From contig NZ_JBMPIX010000013.1 in the NCBI RefSeq assembly GCF_049341065.1, positions 47,194 to 111,193 on the forward strand: a stretch of DNA of 64,000 bases. Reading direction: 5' to 3'. The translations under genes and the position numbers were made by a program. Below, piece after piece: positions 26,396 to 35,102 of this stretch; the first letter of the stretch is position 1; each line of letters starts with the position of its first letter. The notes beneath the pieces are model-generated. The model was not told the origin of the DNA and searched no databases. It worked only from the letters and a program-made list of their open reading frames with translations. Origin of the DNA: Pacificoceanicola sp049341065 (lineage in GTDB: Bacteria > Pseudomonadota > Alphaproteobacteria > Rhodobacterales > Rhodobacteraceae).

Positions 26396-27040
26396 TTACC
26401 CGAACCGCCGCCCTGCTTCCGTAAACGTATACGCGTTCGCGATGATCCCCTCCTCGATGGCCTCGTCCGAGGTGAGGTGGTCGTATTCGGCCTCAAGCTC
26501 GCGGTAAAGCCAGCGGGCCAAATCTCGCAGCGCTTCGGTCACGACATCTTCCGCGTCCTCGGTCGGCGGCTGCCAGGTCGGGCTGTCCCGCGTGACGTCG
26601 ATCGACATGGTATATTCGTGGTAATAGTGGCCACGGTGGCTGGCCTCCGCGGCGAGCTGGTAGAAGTTCTGGCGCTGGATGGCCTGCAGACGGTCGGCGA
26701 TGCCATGCAGCGTCGCGTCGGTCGGGGCGTAGTCCCGGATGCGCGCGGCCGCACCCTTGGCGTGGGACCAATAGCCCTCGAAGCAGGCCCCGTCGCCCTG
26801 GCTCCAGAAGCCGGAGAACCAGATGCAGGGCTTGGCCCGCGTCCCGCCGCCCATCAAGCGGACGGAGGTGGTGTTCAGACGGATGCCGAGGATCTCGCAG
26901 ACCCGCTCGAAATCGTCATAGACCGCGTCCCACCAATCGTCGTGGGGGCCAAACTCGCGATACCAGCTCCGCGCCTTTTCCTTGGCCGCATCCGAGAGTT
27001 CGGGGAACTGGTAGACGGTGGTGCAGATGACCTCAGGCAT
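26396..27040 (-). CDS. Conserved plasmid hypothetical protein
   Basis: 214 residues, no signal peptide or membrane segment. Tryptophan- and tyrosine-rich in the first half (YREFGPHDDWWDAVYDDF; WFSGFWSQGDGACFEGYW), with an alpha-helical acidic C-terminus. Database entries of this type are often labelled as antitoxin-like, but I see no basis in the sequence. It overlaps the next upstream gene (27033) by 8 bp, so both are co-translated. Its layout in a block of small plasmid proteins suggests element maintenance or anti-restriction. Confidence 0.72.
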   Translation of the reverse strand: MPEVICTTVYQFPELSDAAKEKARSWYREFGPHDDWWDAVYDDFERVCEILGIRLNTTSVRLMGGGTRAKPCIWFSGFWSQGDGACFEGYWSHAKGAAARIRDYAPTDATLHGIADRLQAIQRQNFYQLAAEASHRGHYYHEYTMSIDVTRDSPTWQPPTEDAEDVVTEALRDLARWLYRELEAEYDHLTSDEAIEEGIIANAYTFTEAGRRFG

Positions 27041-27452
27041 CGACGTCCTCCCCGTTCAGCGCGGCGGCCAGCCATTCCTGGCTGCTGGTCCAACCGACGG
27101 ATTTGCGTGCGCCGAGATCGATAACATGCGCGCCGCCACCAAAGGCGTCGAGGCGGGGCCGGGAGCAGGTCAGGGCGTACTGGAAGCCCCAGAGGCCGGT
27201 AAGGTCGAGATCTTCGGCAAGGCGCAGCACGAAGCGGATGACCGCCTCGACATCGCCGTGGTCATCGTCATGGATCCAGAGGGTGCAGCCCTCGGGGGCA
27301 TCCTGGAGCACGAGATCGAAGCCCGCGATTTCCGGATCGTCGGCGTCCTGATCCGCAGCTCGGATTTCCTGGAACAGGGCGAGCGCGCGAGCCGCCTTGT
27401 CGGGGCTGCCTACGTCGAGCAGGCACGAGAAATGGGTGAAGTAATCCGCCAT
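27033..27452 (-). CDS. Conserved plasmid hypothetical protein
   Basis: 139 residues, strongly acidic, with the segments CTLWIHDDDHGDVEAV and LTGLWGFQYALTCSRPRLDAFGGGAHV. Overlaps the 26396-27040 gene by 8 bp. AGGAGG lies before the ATG (complement of 27453-27466). No domain recognised; acidic mimicry of DNA, as in anti-restriction proteins, is a possibility but only a guess. Confidence 0.7.
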   Translation of the reverse strand: MADYFTHFSCLLDVGSPDKAARALALFQEIRAADQDADDPEIAGFDLVLQDAPEGCTLWIHDDDHGDVEAVIRFVLRLAEDLDLTGLWGFQYALTCSRPRLDAFGGGAHVIDLGARKSVGWTSSQEWLAAALNGEDVDA

Positions 27453-27474
27453 GGGGACCTCCTGAATGGGTAAG

Positions 27475-27494
27475 GCCCGGCCGAGAGGCCGGGC
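27475..27494. terminator. Perfect GC hairpin between genes
   Basis: GCCCGGCC-GAGA-GGCCGGGC, 8-bp stem with 4-base loop, in the 75-bp gap upstream of the 27033-27452 gene. No run of T follows on either strand, so it is either a leader hairpin or a weak terminator of the upstream minus-strand gene. Confidence 0.35.
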
Positions 27495-27527
27495 ACTCGG
27501 TTGGGATGAAGGGGTAGTTGGGAACGA

Positions 27528-27725
27528 TCAGCCGGTCGGCGTGTCGCCCGCCGCCTGTCGTGCGGCATGAGCGCAGAGCATCTGCCAGTAGAAGCGCTTG
27601 CGCGCGAGCCGGAGACTGCAAACAGCGCGCGTGTCGGGGTGTAGCGCCCGGACCGCCGCGCGAACCACTGCCAGTCGCGAAGCGGTCGGCGGCAAACCAA
27701 GACTTAGATAGGTGGGATCGGTCAT
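27528..27725 (-). CDS. Small conserved hypothetical protein
   Basis: 65 residues, basic and arginine-rich (RLAVVRAAVRALHPDTRAV). It follows the DUF6915 gene with a 1-bp gap, so it is likely co-translated with it. The pattern LGLPPTASRLAVVRAAVRALHP hints at a helix-turn-helix, but no family is recognised. Confidence 0.6.
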   Translation of the reverse strand: MTDPTYLSLGLPPTASRLAVVRAAVRALHPDTRAVCSLRLARKRFYWQMLCAHAARQAAGDTPTG

Positions 27726-27726
27726 G

Positions 27727-28104
27727 TCACATGACCTCGACCACGGGCGAAGCGAGATGCGGATCGACCTGTGCCTCGATCCGTTCGGTCCGACCCATCC
27801 AAGGCTCGGGCCGAATGGCCTTCACCCAATCGGCGAAGCTCGGGATGAAGCCGAGGTCCTCCTTAACATGCTGCTCGCCGACCCACCGGGTCGGGATGAT
27901 GCGTCCGGTCGAGAGCGTAAGCGTCGGACCAAAGATTGTCTCGGCCATGAAGATGCCCTCGGCATGGTGGCGCAGCGCCCGGTGCCGGAAGTCCGCTGTG
28001 ATCTCCTTGCTCTGGTCGAACCAGGCATGCACCGAGATGAAATCCTCGACCGTGCCGCCCCATTTCTTCACCGAGGATAGAGCGTGGTGGTAGGGATGTG
28101 CCAT
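27727..28104 (-). CDS. DUF6915 family protein
   Basis: 125 residues from the ATG at 28104. Recognised by MAHPYHHALSSVKKWGGT at the start, FRHRALRHHAEGIF in the middle and the RWVGEQHVKEDLGFIPS segment. It is a cytosolic protein of unknown role, common on phages and plasmids; the many histidines (HRALRHH) hint at metal binding. Ten bp downstream of the DUF6878 gene. The long frame to 28281 is shadow of that gene. Confidence 0.85.
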   Translation of the reverse strand: MAHPYHHALSSVKKWGGTVEDFISVHAWFDQSKEITADFRHRALRHHAEGIFMAETIFGPTLTLSTGRIIPTRWVGEQHVKEDLGFIPSFADWVKAIRPEPWMGRTERIEAQVDPHLASPVVEVM

Positions 28105-28114
28105 CGCCGCCCCC

Positions 28115-28606
28115 TTAGAAATCGTGTGTGTAAAGTTCGGACGAAGTGAAGCGCTCGTTGAACTCGAGGTGGATGGTGCGAGCGCTCGCGTCGAAGCAGA
28201 ATTCGCCGTAAGCCCCGTCGTTGTTTTCCCAACCGCCATGGGTGTCGGAGAGGAAGTCGTAGGCCAGCTGCTCCACGACATCTTCGAGCGAAAGCGCCCG
28301 CATCTCGACCTCCGGGTCGTCCCAGGTCAATGCGGCATAGGCGATTTCGGTCTTGGGGAAAGCAACCTCGGTATCGCCCGCGTAGGCTTCGATGCTTTCA
28401 ACCTGGCCGCTATCGCCATAGCCGTCGAAACTCACGGTCACATGGGTGATGCCCGCGGCAGTCAGGCCATCGAAGAGGCGCTCCTTGTTGGCCGGACGCA
28501 AAGCTGCGATCCGCGCGTCACGCTCGGCCTGCCGGGCCAGCATGGCGGTGAAATCAATCCTGGACGGCGCCATCGGCGCGGCTAGGGTGGGTTCGATCTT
28601 GGACAT
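28115..28606 (-). CDS. DUF6878 family protein
   Basis: 163 residues from the ATG at 28606. Recognised by the coupled blocks ITHVTVSFDGYGDSGQVE, LEDVVEQLAYDFLSDTHGGWENNDGAYGEF (read in two parts) and IHLEFNERF. Acidic, soluble, unknown function; typical neighbour of DUF6915 and RadC on alphaproteobacterial elements. GGAGTTTCCA precedes the start. The hairpin leader at 28636-28669 lies 30 bases upstream. Confidence 0.85.
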   Translation of the reverse strand: MSKIEPTLAAPMAPSRIDFTAMLARQAERDARIAALRPANKERLFDGLTAAGITHVTVSFDGYGDSGQVESIEAYAGDTEVAFPKTEIAYAALTWDDPEVEMRALSLEDVVEQLAYDFLSDTHGGWENNDGAYGEFCFDASARTIHLEFNERFTSSELYTHDF

Positions 28607-28635
28607 TGGAAACTCCGAAATGAGGGAAAGGATCT

Positions 28636-28669
28636 GAACCCCGAGGCTCTCTCTCGTCCTCGTAGGTTC
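28636..28669 (-). ncRNA. Hairpin leader 2 (before the DUF6878 gene)
   Basis: On the minus strand GAACC-TA-CGAGG (from 28669) pairs with CCTCG-GG-GGTTC (to 28636); the loop reads ACGAGAGAGAG. It lies 29 bases before the start codon. Stem sequence differs from leader 1, but loop and position agree. Confidence 0.55.
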
Positions 28670-28703
28670 ACATCCTCCCCTGCCCTTCTCTGACTCTCGG
28701 GCG

Positions 28704-29222
28704 TCACGCCGCGATCTGCAGGGCGCGAGACGCGAAGACACGCCAGAGCGGATCGACAAGACGGGCATCGAGAAGGTCGGCGTGGTGCCGCAGCCGTCGC
28801 GCGAGGCCATGTTCATGCCACTCGGCCGCCCGCATGGCCTGCGCGCGGGTCTGGCTGGCCTCGGACACGACGGCGCGGGCTTCGGCGGCATCCGAGACCG
28901 GGTGGCACCATGCGACCCCGCCATCAAAGGTAGCTCCGGCCAGAACGAGACGGCCCTCCCGATCGAGGATTGCCAGGATGCGCGGAGCGTCTTCAGGTGT
29001 GATATCTTCGGCGTGAACGATTGCCCCCTGCATGGCCTCGGCCAGCGTGGCAAACCGCTCCAGTACCTTGGGGTGTGCCTGCCCGGACATGAGAGCAGCG
29101 GGCGCATGGCAAGCCGTCGTGAGTGCGAACGGCAAGTCTTGATCTGCAAAAACGGTCAGGAGGCTCGGCGGCAAACCTGTTTTCTGCGTTTCCGGCTGAG
29201 TTTGGAGAGGAAGGTCGAACAT
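28704..29222 (-). CDS. Conserved plasmid hypothetical protein
   Basis: 172 residues from the ATG at 29222, with GGAG nine bases upstream; the ATG at 29228 is too close to that site. N-terminus leucine/proline-rich, C-terminus with RRLRHHADLLDARLVDPLWRVF. No recognised domain. It has its own hairpin leader (29235-29272), which suggests separate control from the RadC gene upstream. Confidence 0.68.
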   Translation of the reverse strand: MFDLPLQTQPETQKTGLPPSLLTVFADQDLPFALTTACHAPAALMSGQAHPKVLERFATLAEAMQGAIVHAEDITPEDAPRILAILDREGRLVLAGATFDGGVAWCHPVSDAAEARAVVSEASQTRAQAMRAAEWHEHGLARRLRHHADLLDARLVDPLWRVFASRALQIAA

Positions 29223-29234
29223 GGGCATATCTCC

Positions 29235-29272
29235 GACGGTGCGGAGAGCCTCTCTCCCCGCTTCAAACCGTC
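29235..29272 (-). ncRNA. Hairpin leader 3 (before the 28704-29222 gene)
   Basis: Minus-strand arms GACGGT plus GCGG pair with CCGC plus ACCGTC; the loop contains GGAGAGAGG. It ends 12 bases before the start codon. Third copy of the same design. Confidence 0.55.
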
Positions 29273-29332
29273 AAAGACCAAACCCCCGCCCTCTTCCTCG
29301 GAAGGGTGACGGCGGCAGGCTCGCAAGGCGCG

Positions 29333-29773
29333 TCACAGCTTGCCCAGGGCCCGCAGGCTCAGTTCCGTCCCGGCGCCGACGATGATGTGGTCATGCAGCG
29401 TCAGGCCGAAGAACTTACACCCCTTCTGGATCTCCCCGGTCATGCTTAGATCGGCCTCCGACGGTGTCGGATCGCCCGACGGGTGGTTGTGGATCAGGAT
29501 CAGCCCGCTGGCGTTCAGCATCAGCGCCCGCTTGATCACCTCGCGTGGATAGACCGGGACATGGTCGACCGTGCCTGTCGAGAGCAGTTCATCGGCGATG
29601 ATGCGGTTCTTGCGGTACAGGTAGAGGACGTGGAAGCGCTCGATGGGTCCTCGGACGCTGAACGCACAATAGTCCAGCAGCGCCTGCCAACTGCCGATGA
29701 CAGGGTTCTGGCTGAGATAGCGGCCGAGGATGTCGCGGGCGTCTAGGATGACGGTTTCTTCTTGGGGAGTCAT
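29333..29773 (-). CDS. radC: RadC-like JAB/MPN-domain protein
   Basis: 146 residues from the ATG at 29773. The JAB metal-binding motif is complete: H95-N-H97-P-S-G ... S-x-A-D108, after the FHVLYLYRKNRI strand. Chromosomal RadC has about 220 residues with an N-terminal helix-hairpin-helix region; here only the JAB core and a short helix remain, as is usual on mobile elements. The true role of such proteins is unknown despite the name; anti-restriction or transfer-linked roles have been proposed. The frame stays open to 29869, and an upstream alternative start is possible. Confidence 0.88.
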   Translation of the reverse strand: MTPQEETVILDARDILGRYLSQNPVIGSWQALLDYCAFSVRGPIERFHVLYLYRKNRIIADELLSTGTVDHVPVYPREVIKRALMLNASGLILIHNHPSGDPTPSEADLSMTGEIQKGCKFFGLTLHDHIIVGAGTELSLRALGKL

Positions 29774-29901
29774 GAGGGTCTCGCTGTATTGCACGAATAC
29801 CGAAGGCCCCTGCCCTATCGGGCAAGGCCAGCGGCATGCATGTGGTAAGTGAGGTGAAACGACCGCCACGCTTGCGGGCGGTCGCTGTATCGAGGTTCGC
29901 C

Positions 29902-31101
29902 TCAGCCGACTCGGTCGAGGAGCTTCTTGGCGCGCCCTTCCATGTCGAGGCGCGCGTCCTGCTGGGTCTTGTCGCGCGCAAGCCGCGTGATGCCCTGCAC
30001 GAAATCGAAGATGCTCTCAGGCGGGCGGCCTTCCTCCATCAGCACCTTCTCGATGATCTTGCCGGATTCGGCCTTCGAGAAACCGCGCTTGCGCAGGAAA
30101 TCCGCGCGGTCTTCGTCGCTGCGCGCCACGACCTGCTGCCGCGCCGCCTTGATGCCGTTCACGAAGCCCTGTGGCGAGGAATTGGCGAACCGCGTCAGCG
30201 CCGGGGCCGCTTCATGGGCGAAGCGGGAGGCGGCGTATTTCGAGTGGCGGATCTTGATCTCCTGGAAATCCTCGACGCCCCAGAGGTTGCGGTTCTGGCA
30301 CACCGCCCGCAGGTAGAAGCTCGCCATGCCGAGGGTCTTCGCGCCGACCTCGGAATTCCAGCAATAGAAGCCCCGGAAATAGAGATCGGGGGAGCCGTCG
30401 GGCAACTTGCCTGCTTCGATCGGATTGCGGTCGTCGACCAGGAACAGGAAGACGTCGCGGTCCGAGGCGTAGAGCGTGGTCGTGTCGCGGCTGATCTCGA
30501 CATCGGGGTTGTAGACCCCGGTCGACCAATCCAGCACACCCGGCACCTTCCAGCGCGTATCGCCCGTGCCATTGCCCGCGATGCGCTGCACCGCCTCGAC
30601 AAGCTCGAAGTCATGGATGCGACCGTAGTCGGGACCGGTCACGGCGCGCAGTTCGGTCCGGCCATCCTCGGTCTCGAAGGTCTTCACCTGCTCGGCGCGG
30701 TGGTTGGTCAAACCGTATTGCAGGTTGATCCCCGCCAAAGGCGCGGGCAGCTGCCGAAGGTAAGAGGCCGGAGCGCCGACAATGCTGGCGAGCTGGCCGA
30801 AGGCCCAATGCGTCGGCGCGACCGGTTCATGCGCTTTCGGCAGCATCAGGTGCAACCGCTCAGCGTTGTCGCGCGCGGCCTCGACCCTGATATCGGCGGT
30901 CTGCACCACCCGGCTGCGGCTGCGCTCAGAGCGCCCCTTCACATTGGCCCAGAGATCGTCGAGCGAGAGATACCGCTCGTCATCGGGCCGGTTGAACCAT
31001 TCGGACGACACCCGCCCGTTTCGCTCCCCCCGGCTCACGTCCACTTTCCAGCCACCAGCCCGCGCCGGCTGAACCGGATCCAGTACTTCCACAACACCCA
31101 T
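29902..31101 (-). CDS. DUF932 family protein
   Basis: 399 residues. DUF932 is recognised by FGQLASIVGAPASYLRQLP, the block LYASDRDVFLFLVDD, and FYCWNSEVGAKTLGMASF. Of three close ATGs, the one at 31101 has GGAGGA six bases upstream and is chosen. DUF932 proteins are found on phages and conjugative elements, related to plasmid or phage proteins of unknown role. A partial, decayed copy of this gene is at 50831-50915. Directly upstream is the fourth hairpin leader, then the IS91-family element. Confidence 0.88.
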   Translation of the reverse strand: MGVVEVLDPVQPARAGGWKVDVSRGERNGRVSSEWFNRPDDERYLSLDDLWANVKGRSERSRSRVVQTADIRVEAARDNAERLHLMLPKAHEPVAPTHWAFGQLASIVGAPASYLRQLPAPLAGINLQYGLTNHRAEQVKTFETEDGRTELRAVTGPDYGRIHDFELVEAVQRIAGNGTGDTRWKVPGVLDWSTGVYNPDVEISRDTTTLYASDRDVFLFLVDDRNPIEAGKLPDGSPDLYFRGFYCWNSEVGAKTLGMASFYLRAVCQNRNLWGVEDFQEIKIRHSKYAASRFAHEAAPALTRFANSSPQGFVNGIKAARQQVVARSDEDRADFLRKRGFSKAESGKIIEKVLMEEGRPPESIFDFVQGITRLARDKTQQDARLDMEGRAKKLLDRVG

Positions 31102-31113
31102 CGGCATTCCTCC

Positions 31114-31157
31114 GTGACAGGCACCGGGAGCCACTCTCCCAGCCATCAACCCGTCAC
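31114..31157 (-). ncRNA. Hairpin leader 4 (before the DUF932 gene)
   Basis: Minus-strand GTGACGG pairs with CCTGTCAC (one bulge); the inner part GGGAG-AGTGG-CTCCC adds a second stem with an AGTGG loop. It ends 12 bases before the start codon. Same design as leaders 1-3, though the loop is less purine-rich. Confidence 0.5.
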
Positions 31158-31333
31158 CGGGATACCGGCACCCCTCTCACTCTCAACAACGCGAAGGGCG
31201 GGTGGACGAAGCCGCTATCGCGGCAATGGCGCTTGTGGCTAACGTATTGAGCCGATCCTGGCGGTGCGCATTTTGTAATCTGGCTGACCTGTTTGACGAT
31301 TGAGGTTTCTCAATCTGATGACAGGAGGACCTC

Positions 31334-32221
31334 ATGAAAGAGGAGAAGATGAGCCCGCTGCGTGAGCGGATGATTGAAGACATGCGCATTCGTGGAATGT
31401 CGCCGAAGACCCAGCAGGGCCATATCAGGGCTGTCAGGTACTTTGCCGAGTTCATCAGGCGCTCACCCGATACAGCGACGCCAGATGAGCTACGCGCGTA
31501 CCAGCTCCACATGTCAGATACTGGCGTCTCGACCGGCGTGTTCAACGCGAGGATCGTGTCTCTGCGCTTCTTCTTTGGGATGACCTGTGGGCGCGAAGAG
31601 ATGAAGCGGTACATGCAGTTCCGGCGCAAGCCGAAGAAGCTGCCCGTTGTCTTGAGCGTCGAGGAGGTTGGGGATCTGCTGTCGGCGGTTCCCGGGCCGG
31701 GGCTGAAGTATCGCGCGGCCTTGGGGATCAGCTATGGTGCCGGGTTGCGCGCGTCTGAGGTCTGTAATCTCAAGGTCTCAGACATCGACAGTGACCGAAT
31801 GTTGATCCATGTGGATGAGGGCAAGAATGACAAAGACCGCAAGGCAATGTTGTCACCCGCCTTGCTTGATCTGCTGCGTGACTATTGGCGCGAGGCGCGG
31901 CCAGAGGGATGGCTGTTTCCGGGCAAACCCAAGATCATGGCTCTGTCGCCGCGCCAGCTGAATCGCGCGTTCACGTCGGCCAAGCACATGGCCGGGATCA
32001 ACAAACCTGCCACGCTGCACACCTTGCGCCATAGCTTTGCAACGCATCTCCTCGAAGCCGGAACTGACGTGCGCGTGATCCAGGTGCTTTTGGGGCATTC
32101 CAAGCTCAGTACGACAGCGCGCTATACGCATGTCGCGACCAAAACCATTCGTGGCACCGTCAGCCCGTACGAGATGTTGGAAAAGCTGCAGGATCATACC
32201 GTGAGGCGAGGACTGGAATAG
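31334..32221 (+). CDS. Tyrosine recombinase of the IS91-family element
   Basis: 295 residues. Core-binding N-terminal domain (MSPKTQQGHIRAVRYFAEFI), then the catalytic domain with the conserved residues in YGAGLRASEVC (Arg), TLHTLRHSFATH (His-x-x-Arg), LLGHSKLSTTARYTHV (His and the nucleophile Tyr). All appear intact. GGAGG precedes the start. Such recombinases accompany IS91-type transposases and may resolve or target transposition intermediates; direct evidence for their role in the element is limited. Confidence 0.9.
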   Translation: MKEEKMSPLRERMIEDMRIRGMSPKTQQGHIRAVRYFAEFIRRSPDTATPDELRAYQLHMSDTGVSTGVFNARIVSLRFFFGMTCGREEMKRYMQFRRKPKKLPVVLSVEEVGDLLSAVPGPGLKYRAALGISYGAGLRASEVCNLKVSDIDSDRMLIHVDEGKNDKDRKAMLSPALLDLLRDYWREARPEGWLFPGKPKIMALSPRQLNRAFTSAKHMAGINKPATLHTLRHSFATHLLEAGTDVRVIQVLLGHSKLSTTARYTHVATKTIRGTVSPYEMLEKLQDHTVRRGLE

Positions 32222-32233
32222 CGGCTGGGGCGG

Positions 32234-33433
32234 TTGGCGCGCCCAAGGCTGGAGATCGCTGATATCTTTCGGAACTATGGTTCCGCGTGGCGGCGGGCCA
32301 ATGCGGGTCATGTCAGTCTCGGTCAACTCAAGGTGATGTCAGCGATTGAAGCCTGCCGAACCGAGGCGCTCGGCGGGCATGTCGCCGGGTGCGCCAAATG
32401 CGGCCACCATCACATCGCATACAACAGCTGCAAGAACCGCCATTGCCCCAAATGCCAGGGACCCGCCGCGCGGGACTGGATGCAGGCGCGTGCCGAGGAC
32501 CTGCTGCCCGTCGAATACTTCCACGTCGTCTTCACGGTGCCGGCCGAGATTGCCCGTATCGCCTATTGGAACCAGAAGGCAGTCTACGGCCTGCTGTTCC
32601 GCGCATCAGCTGAAACAGTGATGACCATCGCCGCCGACCCCAAGCGACTTGGTGCGAAGGTCGGCATGACCAGTGTCCTGCACACCTGGGGATCGGCGCT
32701 GACACACCATCCCCACGTCCACATGATCGTCCCCGGTGGCGGTCTGTCACCCGATGGCAAAAGTTGGGTCGCCTGCAGGCCGGGGTTCTTTCTGCATGTG
32801 CGGGTGCTGGCACGGCTGTTCAGACGCCTGTTCCTGGATGGGCTCATGGACTTGCACCGTGCAGGCCTGCTCAACTTCTTTGGCGATCTCGATCGCTTGG
32901 CGCAGGCAGACAACTTCGCGCAGTGGCTCGCCCTGTTCCGTAAAACCGACTGGGTGGTCTATGCCAAACCACCCTTCGGAGGACCCGAGGCGGTGTTGGC
33001 ATATCTGAGCCGCTACACGCATCGGGTCGCGATCTCAAACCACCGCCTGGTCAGCGCCGATGCCGACACCGTTGCGTTCCGCTGGAAGGATTACCGTATC
33101 AAGCGCGGTGACCGCCAAAAGATCATGCGATTGGCCACACCCGAGTTCATCCGCCGTTTCCTGATCCACGTTCTACCTGGCGGCTTCCACCGCATCCGGC
33201 ATTATGGCCTGTTAGCCAGTGCGACGCGCAAAACAAATATCACGAAGATCCGAGCGTTGCTCGGTGTTCAACGCTCCGAACAAAACACTGAACCAGATCC
33301 GGAACCCGAGATCGCCCCTCTCACTTTGCGCGAGCCTTGTCCGTGCTGCGGTGGCGATATGCGCATCATAGAGATCTTCCGGCGCGGCCAGAAACCAATG
33401 TCGCGCGCGCCACCAAGGGAGCTGGCCGCATGA
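32234..33433 (+). CDS. IS91-family transposase (Y2 type)
   Basis: 399 residues from a TTG at 32234. The N-terminal zinc-binding region has the paired cysteines C-x2-C-x2-HH and C-x4-HC-x2-C (CAKCGHHHIAYNSCKNRHCPKC in two overlapping parts). The Y2 transposase core includes HTWGSALTHHPHVHMIV (the HxH metal site) and the two-tyrosine segment AYLSRYTHRVAISN. It nicks and transfers a single strand in rolling-circle transposition. The C-terminus PCPCCGG adds another cysteine cluster. No frameshift seen, so it may be active. Confidence 0.92.
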   Translation: MARPRLEIADIFRNYGSAWRRANAGHVSLGQLKVMSAIEACRTEALGGHVAGCAKCGHHHIAYNSCKNRHCPKCQGPAARDWMQARAEDLLPVEYFHVVFTVPAEIARIAYWNQKAVYGLLFRASAETVMTIAADPKRLGAKVGMTSVLHTWGSALTHHPHVHMIVPGGGLSPDGKSWVACRPGFFLHVRVLARLFRRLFLDGLMDLHRAGLLNFFGDLDRLAQADNFAQWLALFRKTDWVVYAKPPFGGPEAVLAYLSRYTHRVAISNHRLVSADADTVAFRWKDYRIKRGDRQKIMRLATPEFIRRFLIHVLPGGFHRIRHYGLLASATRKTNITKIRALLGVQRSEQNTEPDPEPEIAPLTLREPCPCCGGDMRIIEIFRRGQKPMSRAPPRELAA

Positions 33434-33923
33434 CACGAAGCCTGTTCACCCAACACAACATCAGCCGGTCCCTTTTGGATGATCGGACGAAGCCGTTTGA
33501 GGCCGTCACCCAAAATGGCGGCGTGGATCGCATTATGCGCGCTCAATCGGCGATATGCTTGCGACCAAGGTGGCGGAAAATGACTGTAGCAAGCGCATCC
33601 TACACAGTCGGCCACGCGCCCATGGCAACGTCAGCCTCACCCGTTGGCGCTCTTTCCCCATAGCCTGATCCCAGATCGCCGCAGCTTCTTCCTTCCGAGG
33701 TTTGTCAACGCGGGCCGCCGATAGTGCGAGTGGGCAACCTTGCACCCCGGCCCGCATCGAAAAACCTTCAGGGGAGCGGTCATTCGCTGCGGCTTGAACC
33801 AATGTCGGCATTGTAGAGCCTCACACGCCGGGGGGACAACGCGCTCGATCAGAACCTACGCCAGATCGCGACCGTGTCGGCGCGTCCCCACCAACACGTT
33901 CATTTCTTTACGACCAATGCCGG
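33434..33923. other. 490-bp non-coding stretch after the IS91 element
   Basis: No convincing gene on either strand. It should contain the origin end (oriIS) of the IS91-family element. Open frames here (33533-33811 minus, 33337-33663 plus) have no domain and no ribosome site. A short TTGACA-like box (33951-33956) precedes the alternative start of the AraC gene. Confidence 0.5.
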
Positions 33924-35006
33924 ATGTCTACCTCGCCAATATCGTGTTACATTGACAATGGAACCACGAGGAGGAGCGGGGTTTTGCTGGAACATGCACT
34001 TGTTCTGGATTCGTTAGGGGCGCCGATCAGGCACCGGCAGAAAACCCATTCAGCTGATTGGGACGAAGTGGAGGACTTCTGCCGGTCGGTCTATATGCGA
34101 TATCGGGTGCGGCCTTTGGATCGCTTGTCCCTGCCGGATGCGACCATGATTTCGGCGAAGGCGGGCTGTGTGACCATGACCCGGTTTGCCTACGGCACCG
34201 GCATTCACCTTGACCGTTTCGATCCTGATGCCGGAAACATCCTTGTTCTTAACACCCTGCGCGGGGCATTGGATCATCAAACCGATGGTGGCTCTATTGC
34301 AACCGCTGCCGGGGAAAGCTTTGTCGTAGATTGCTCCCGAGCCGAATATTGGCTTGAGGGTGATCCCGACCATATGCAGCTGAACCTCACGATCCCGCAT
34401 CAGGCGATGGTTGATACGGCCGAGAGGTGGTTCGGTTTCGTGCCGGATGACCGCCTGTGGACGAGCCGTGTCAAGATCGGCGGCCCCAACTCAGCCTGGC
34501 CCGCGCTTCTCGATTATGCCACCCGTGCCTTAACGCGCGCGGGCGAAGTCTCATCCGACGCAGTCTTGGTGCGGCATATCGAAGAGATGCTTTGCGTCGA
34601 ACTTCTGCGACAGTGGGCATCGGCCGCTGGGTTGAGCCTTGAGACCGGGGCCCGCTGTGCAGCCCCCGGTTACGTTCGCGCGGCCGAGGAGATCATGGAA
34701 GCCGAAGCGCGCGAAGCACCTTCAATCGGCGATGTGGCCAAGCGTGTCGGCGTTTCTGCAAGGACACTGTCCGGCGGATTTCAGAAGTTTCGAGGTATTT
34801 CGCCTCGGGCATTCCTCGTGGCGCGGCGGCTTGACGGCTTTCGCCGGGATCTTGAAACTTTGCCAGCCAATGTGACCGTCACCGTGATCGCCGCAGACTG
34901 GGGCTTTTCGAACTTCGGCGCTCTGGCCGGCCGGTATCGAGAAAGGTTCGGAGAAACGCCGTCGCAGACGCGTGGTCGGGTCGCACGACGCGTCCGCCCG
35001 CACTGA
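33924..35006 (+). CDS. AraC-family transcription regulator
   Basis: 360 residues from the ATG at 33924, or 340 from a TTG at 33984, which has the better ribosome site (GAGGAGCGGGG). The N-terminal part is a cupin-like AraC-binding domain; the C-terminal 100 residues form the double helix-turn-helix (IGDVAKRVGVSARTLSGGFQ and VIAADWGFSNFGALAGRYRE). The latter ends in the family mark RFGETPSQTR. It lies 96 bp before the serine hydrolase gene in the same direction and probably controls it. Effector unknown. Confidence 0.88.
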   Translation: MSTSPISCYIDNGTTRRSGVLLEHALVLDSLGAPIRHRQKTHSADWDEVEDFCRSVYMRYRVRPLDRLSLPDATMISAKAGCVTMTRFAYGTGIHLDRFDPDAGNILVLNTLRGALDHQTDGGSIATAAGESFVVDCSRAEYWLEGDPDHMQLNLTIPHQAMVDTAERWFGFVPDDRLWTSRVKIGGPNSAWPALLDYATRALTRAGEVSSDAVLVRHIEEMLCVELLRQWASAAGLSLETGARCAAPGYVRAAEEIMEAEAREAPSIGDVAKRVGVSARTLSGGFQKFRGISPRAFLVARRLDGFRRDLETLPANVTVTVIAADWGFSNFGALAGRYRERFGETPSQTRGRVARRVRPH

Positions 35007-35102
35007 CTTCGTTTCCGAAATCGGACAGAACATACCGGTTGCGAACAGCGCGGCCGATCAGTGTTCCGCATTCTTCTCTTCACATCTTCAAGGGAGGAAC
35101 CA

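Larger units (their letters stand above)
31334..33433 (+). mobile_element. IS91-family element with accessory tyrosine recombinase
   Basis: Two genes in one direction: a tyrosine recombinase and, 12 bp later, a Y2-type transposase. This pair defines a subgroup of IS91-like elements that move by rolling-circle transposition. They make no target duplication and have no inverted ends, so I cannot fix the boundaries; the left end lies between the DUF932 leader (31157) and 31334, the right end after 33433. Confidence 0.8.

Noticed and set aside
29836..31242. Plus-strand open frame of 468 codons
   Set aside because: Antisense to the DUF932 gene, no recognised domain, no ribosome site.
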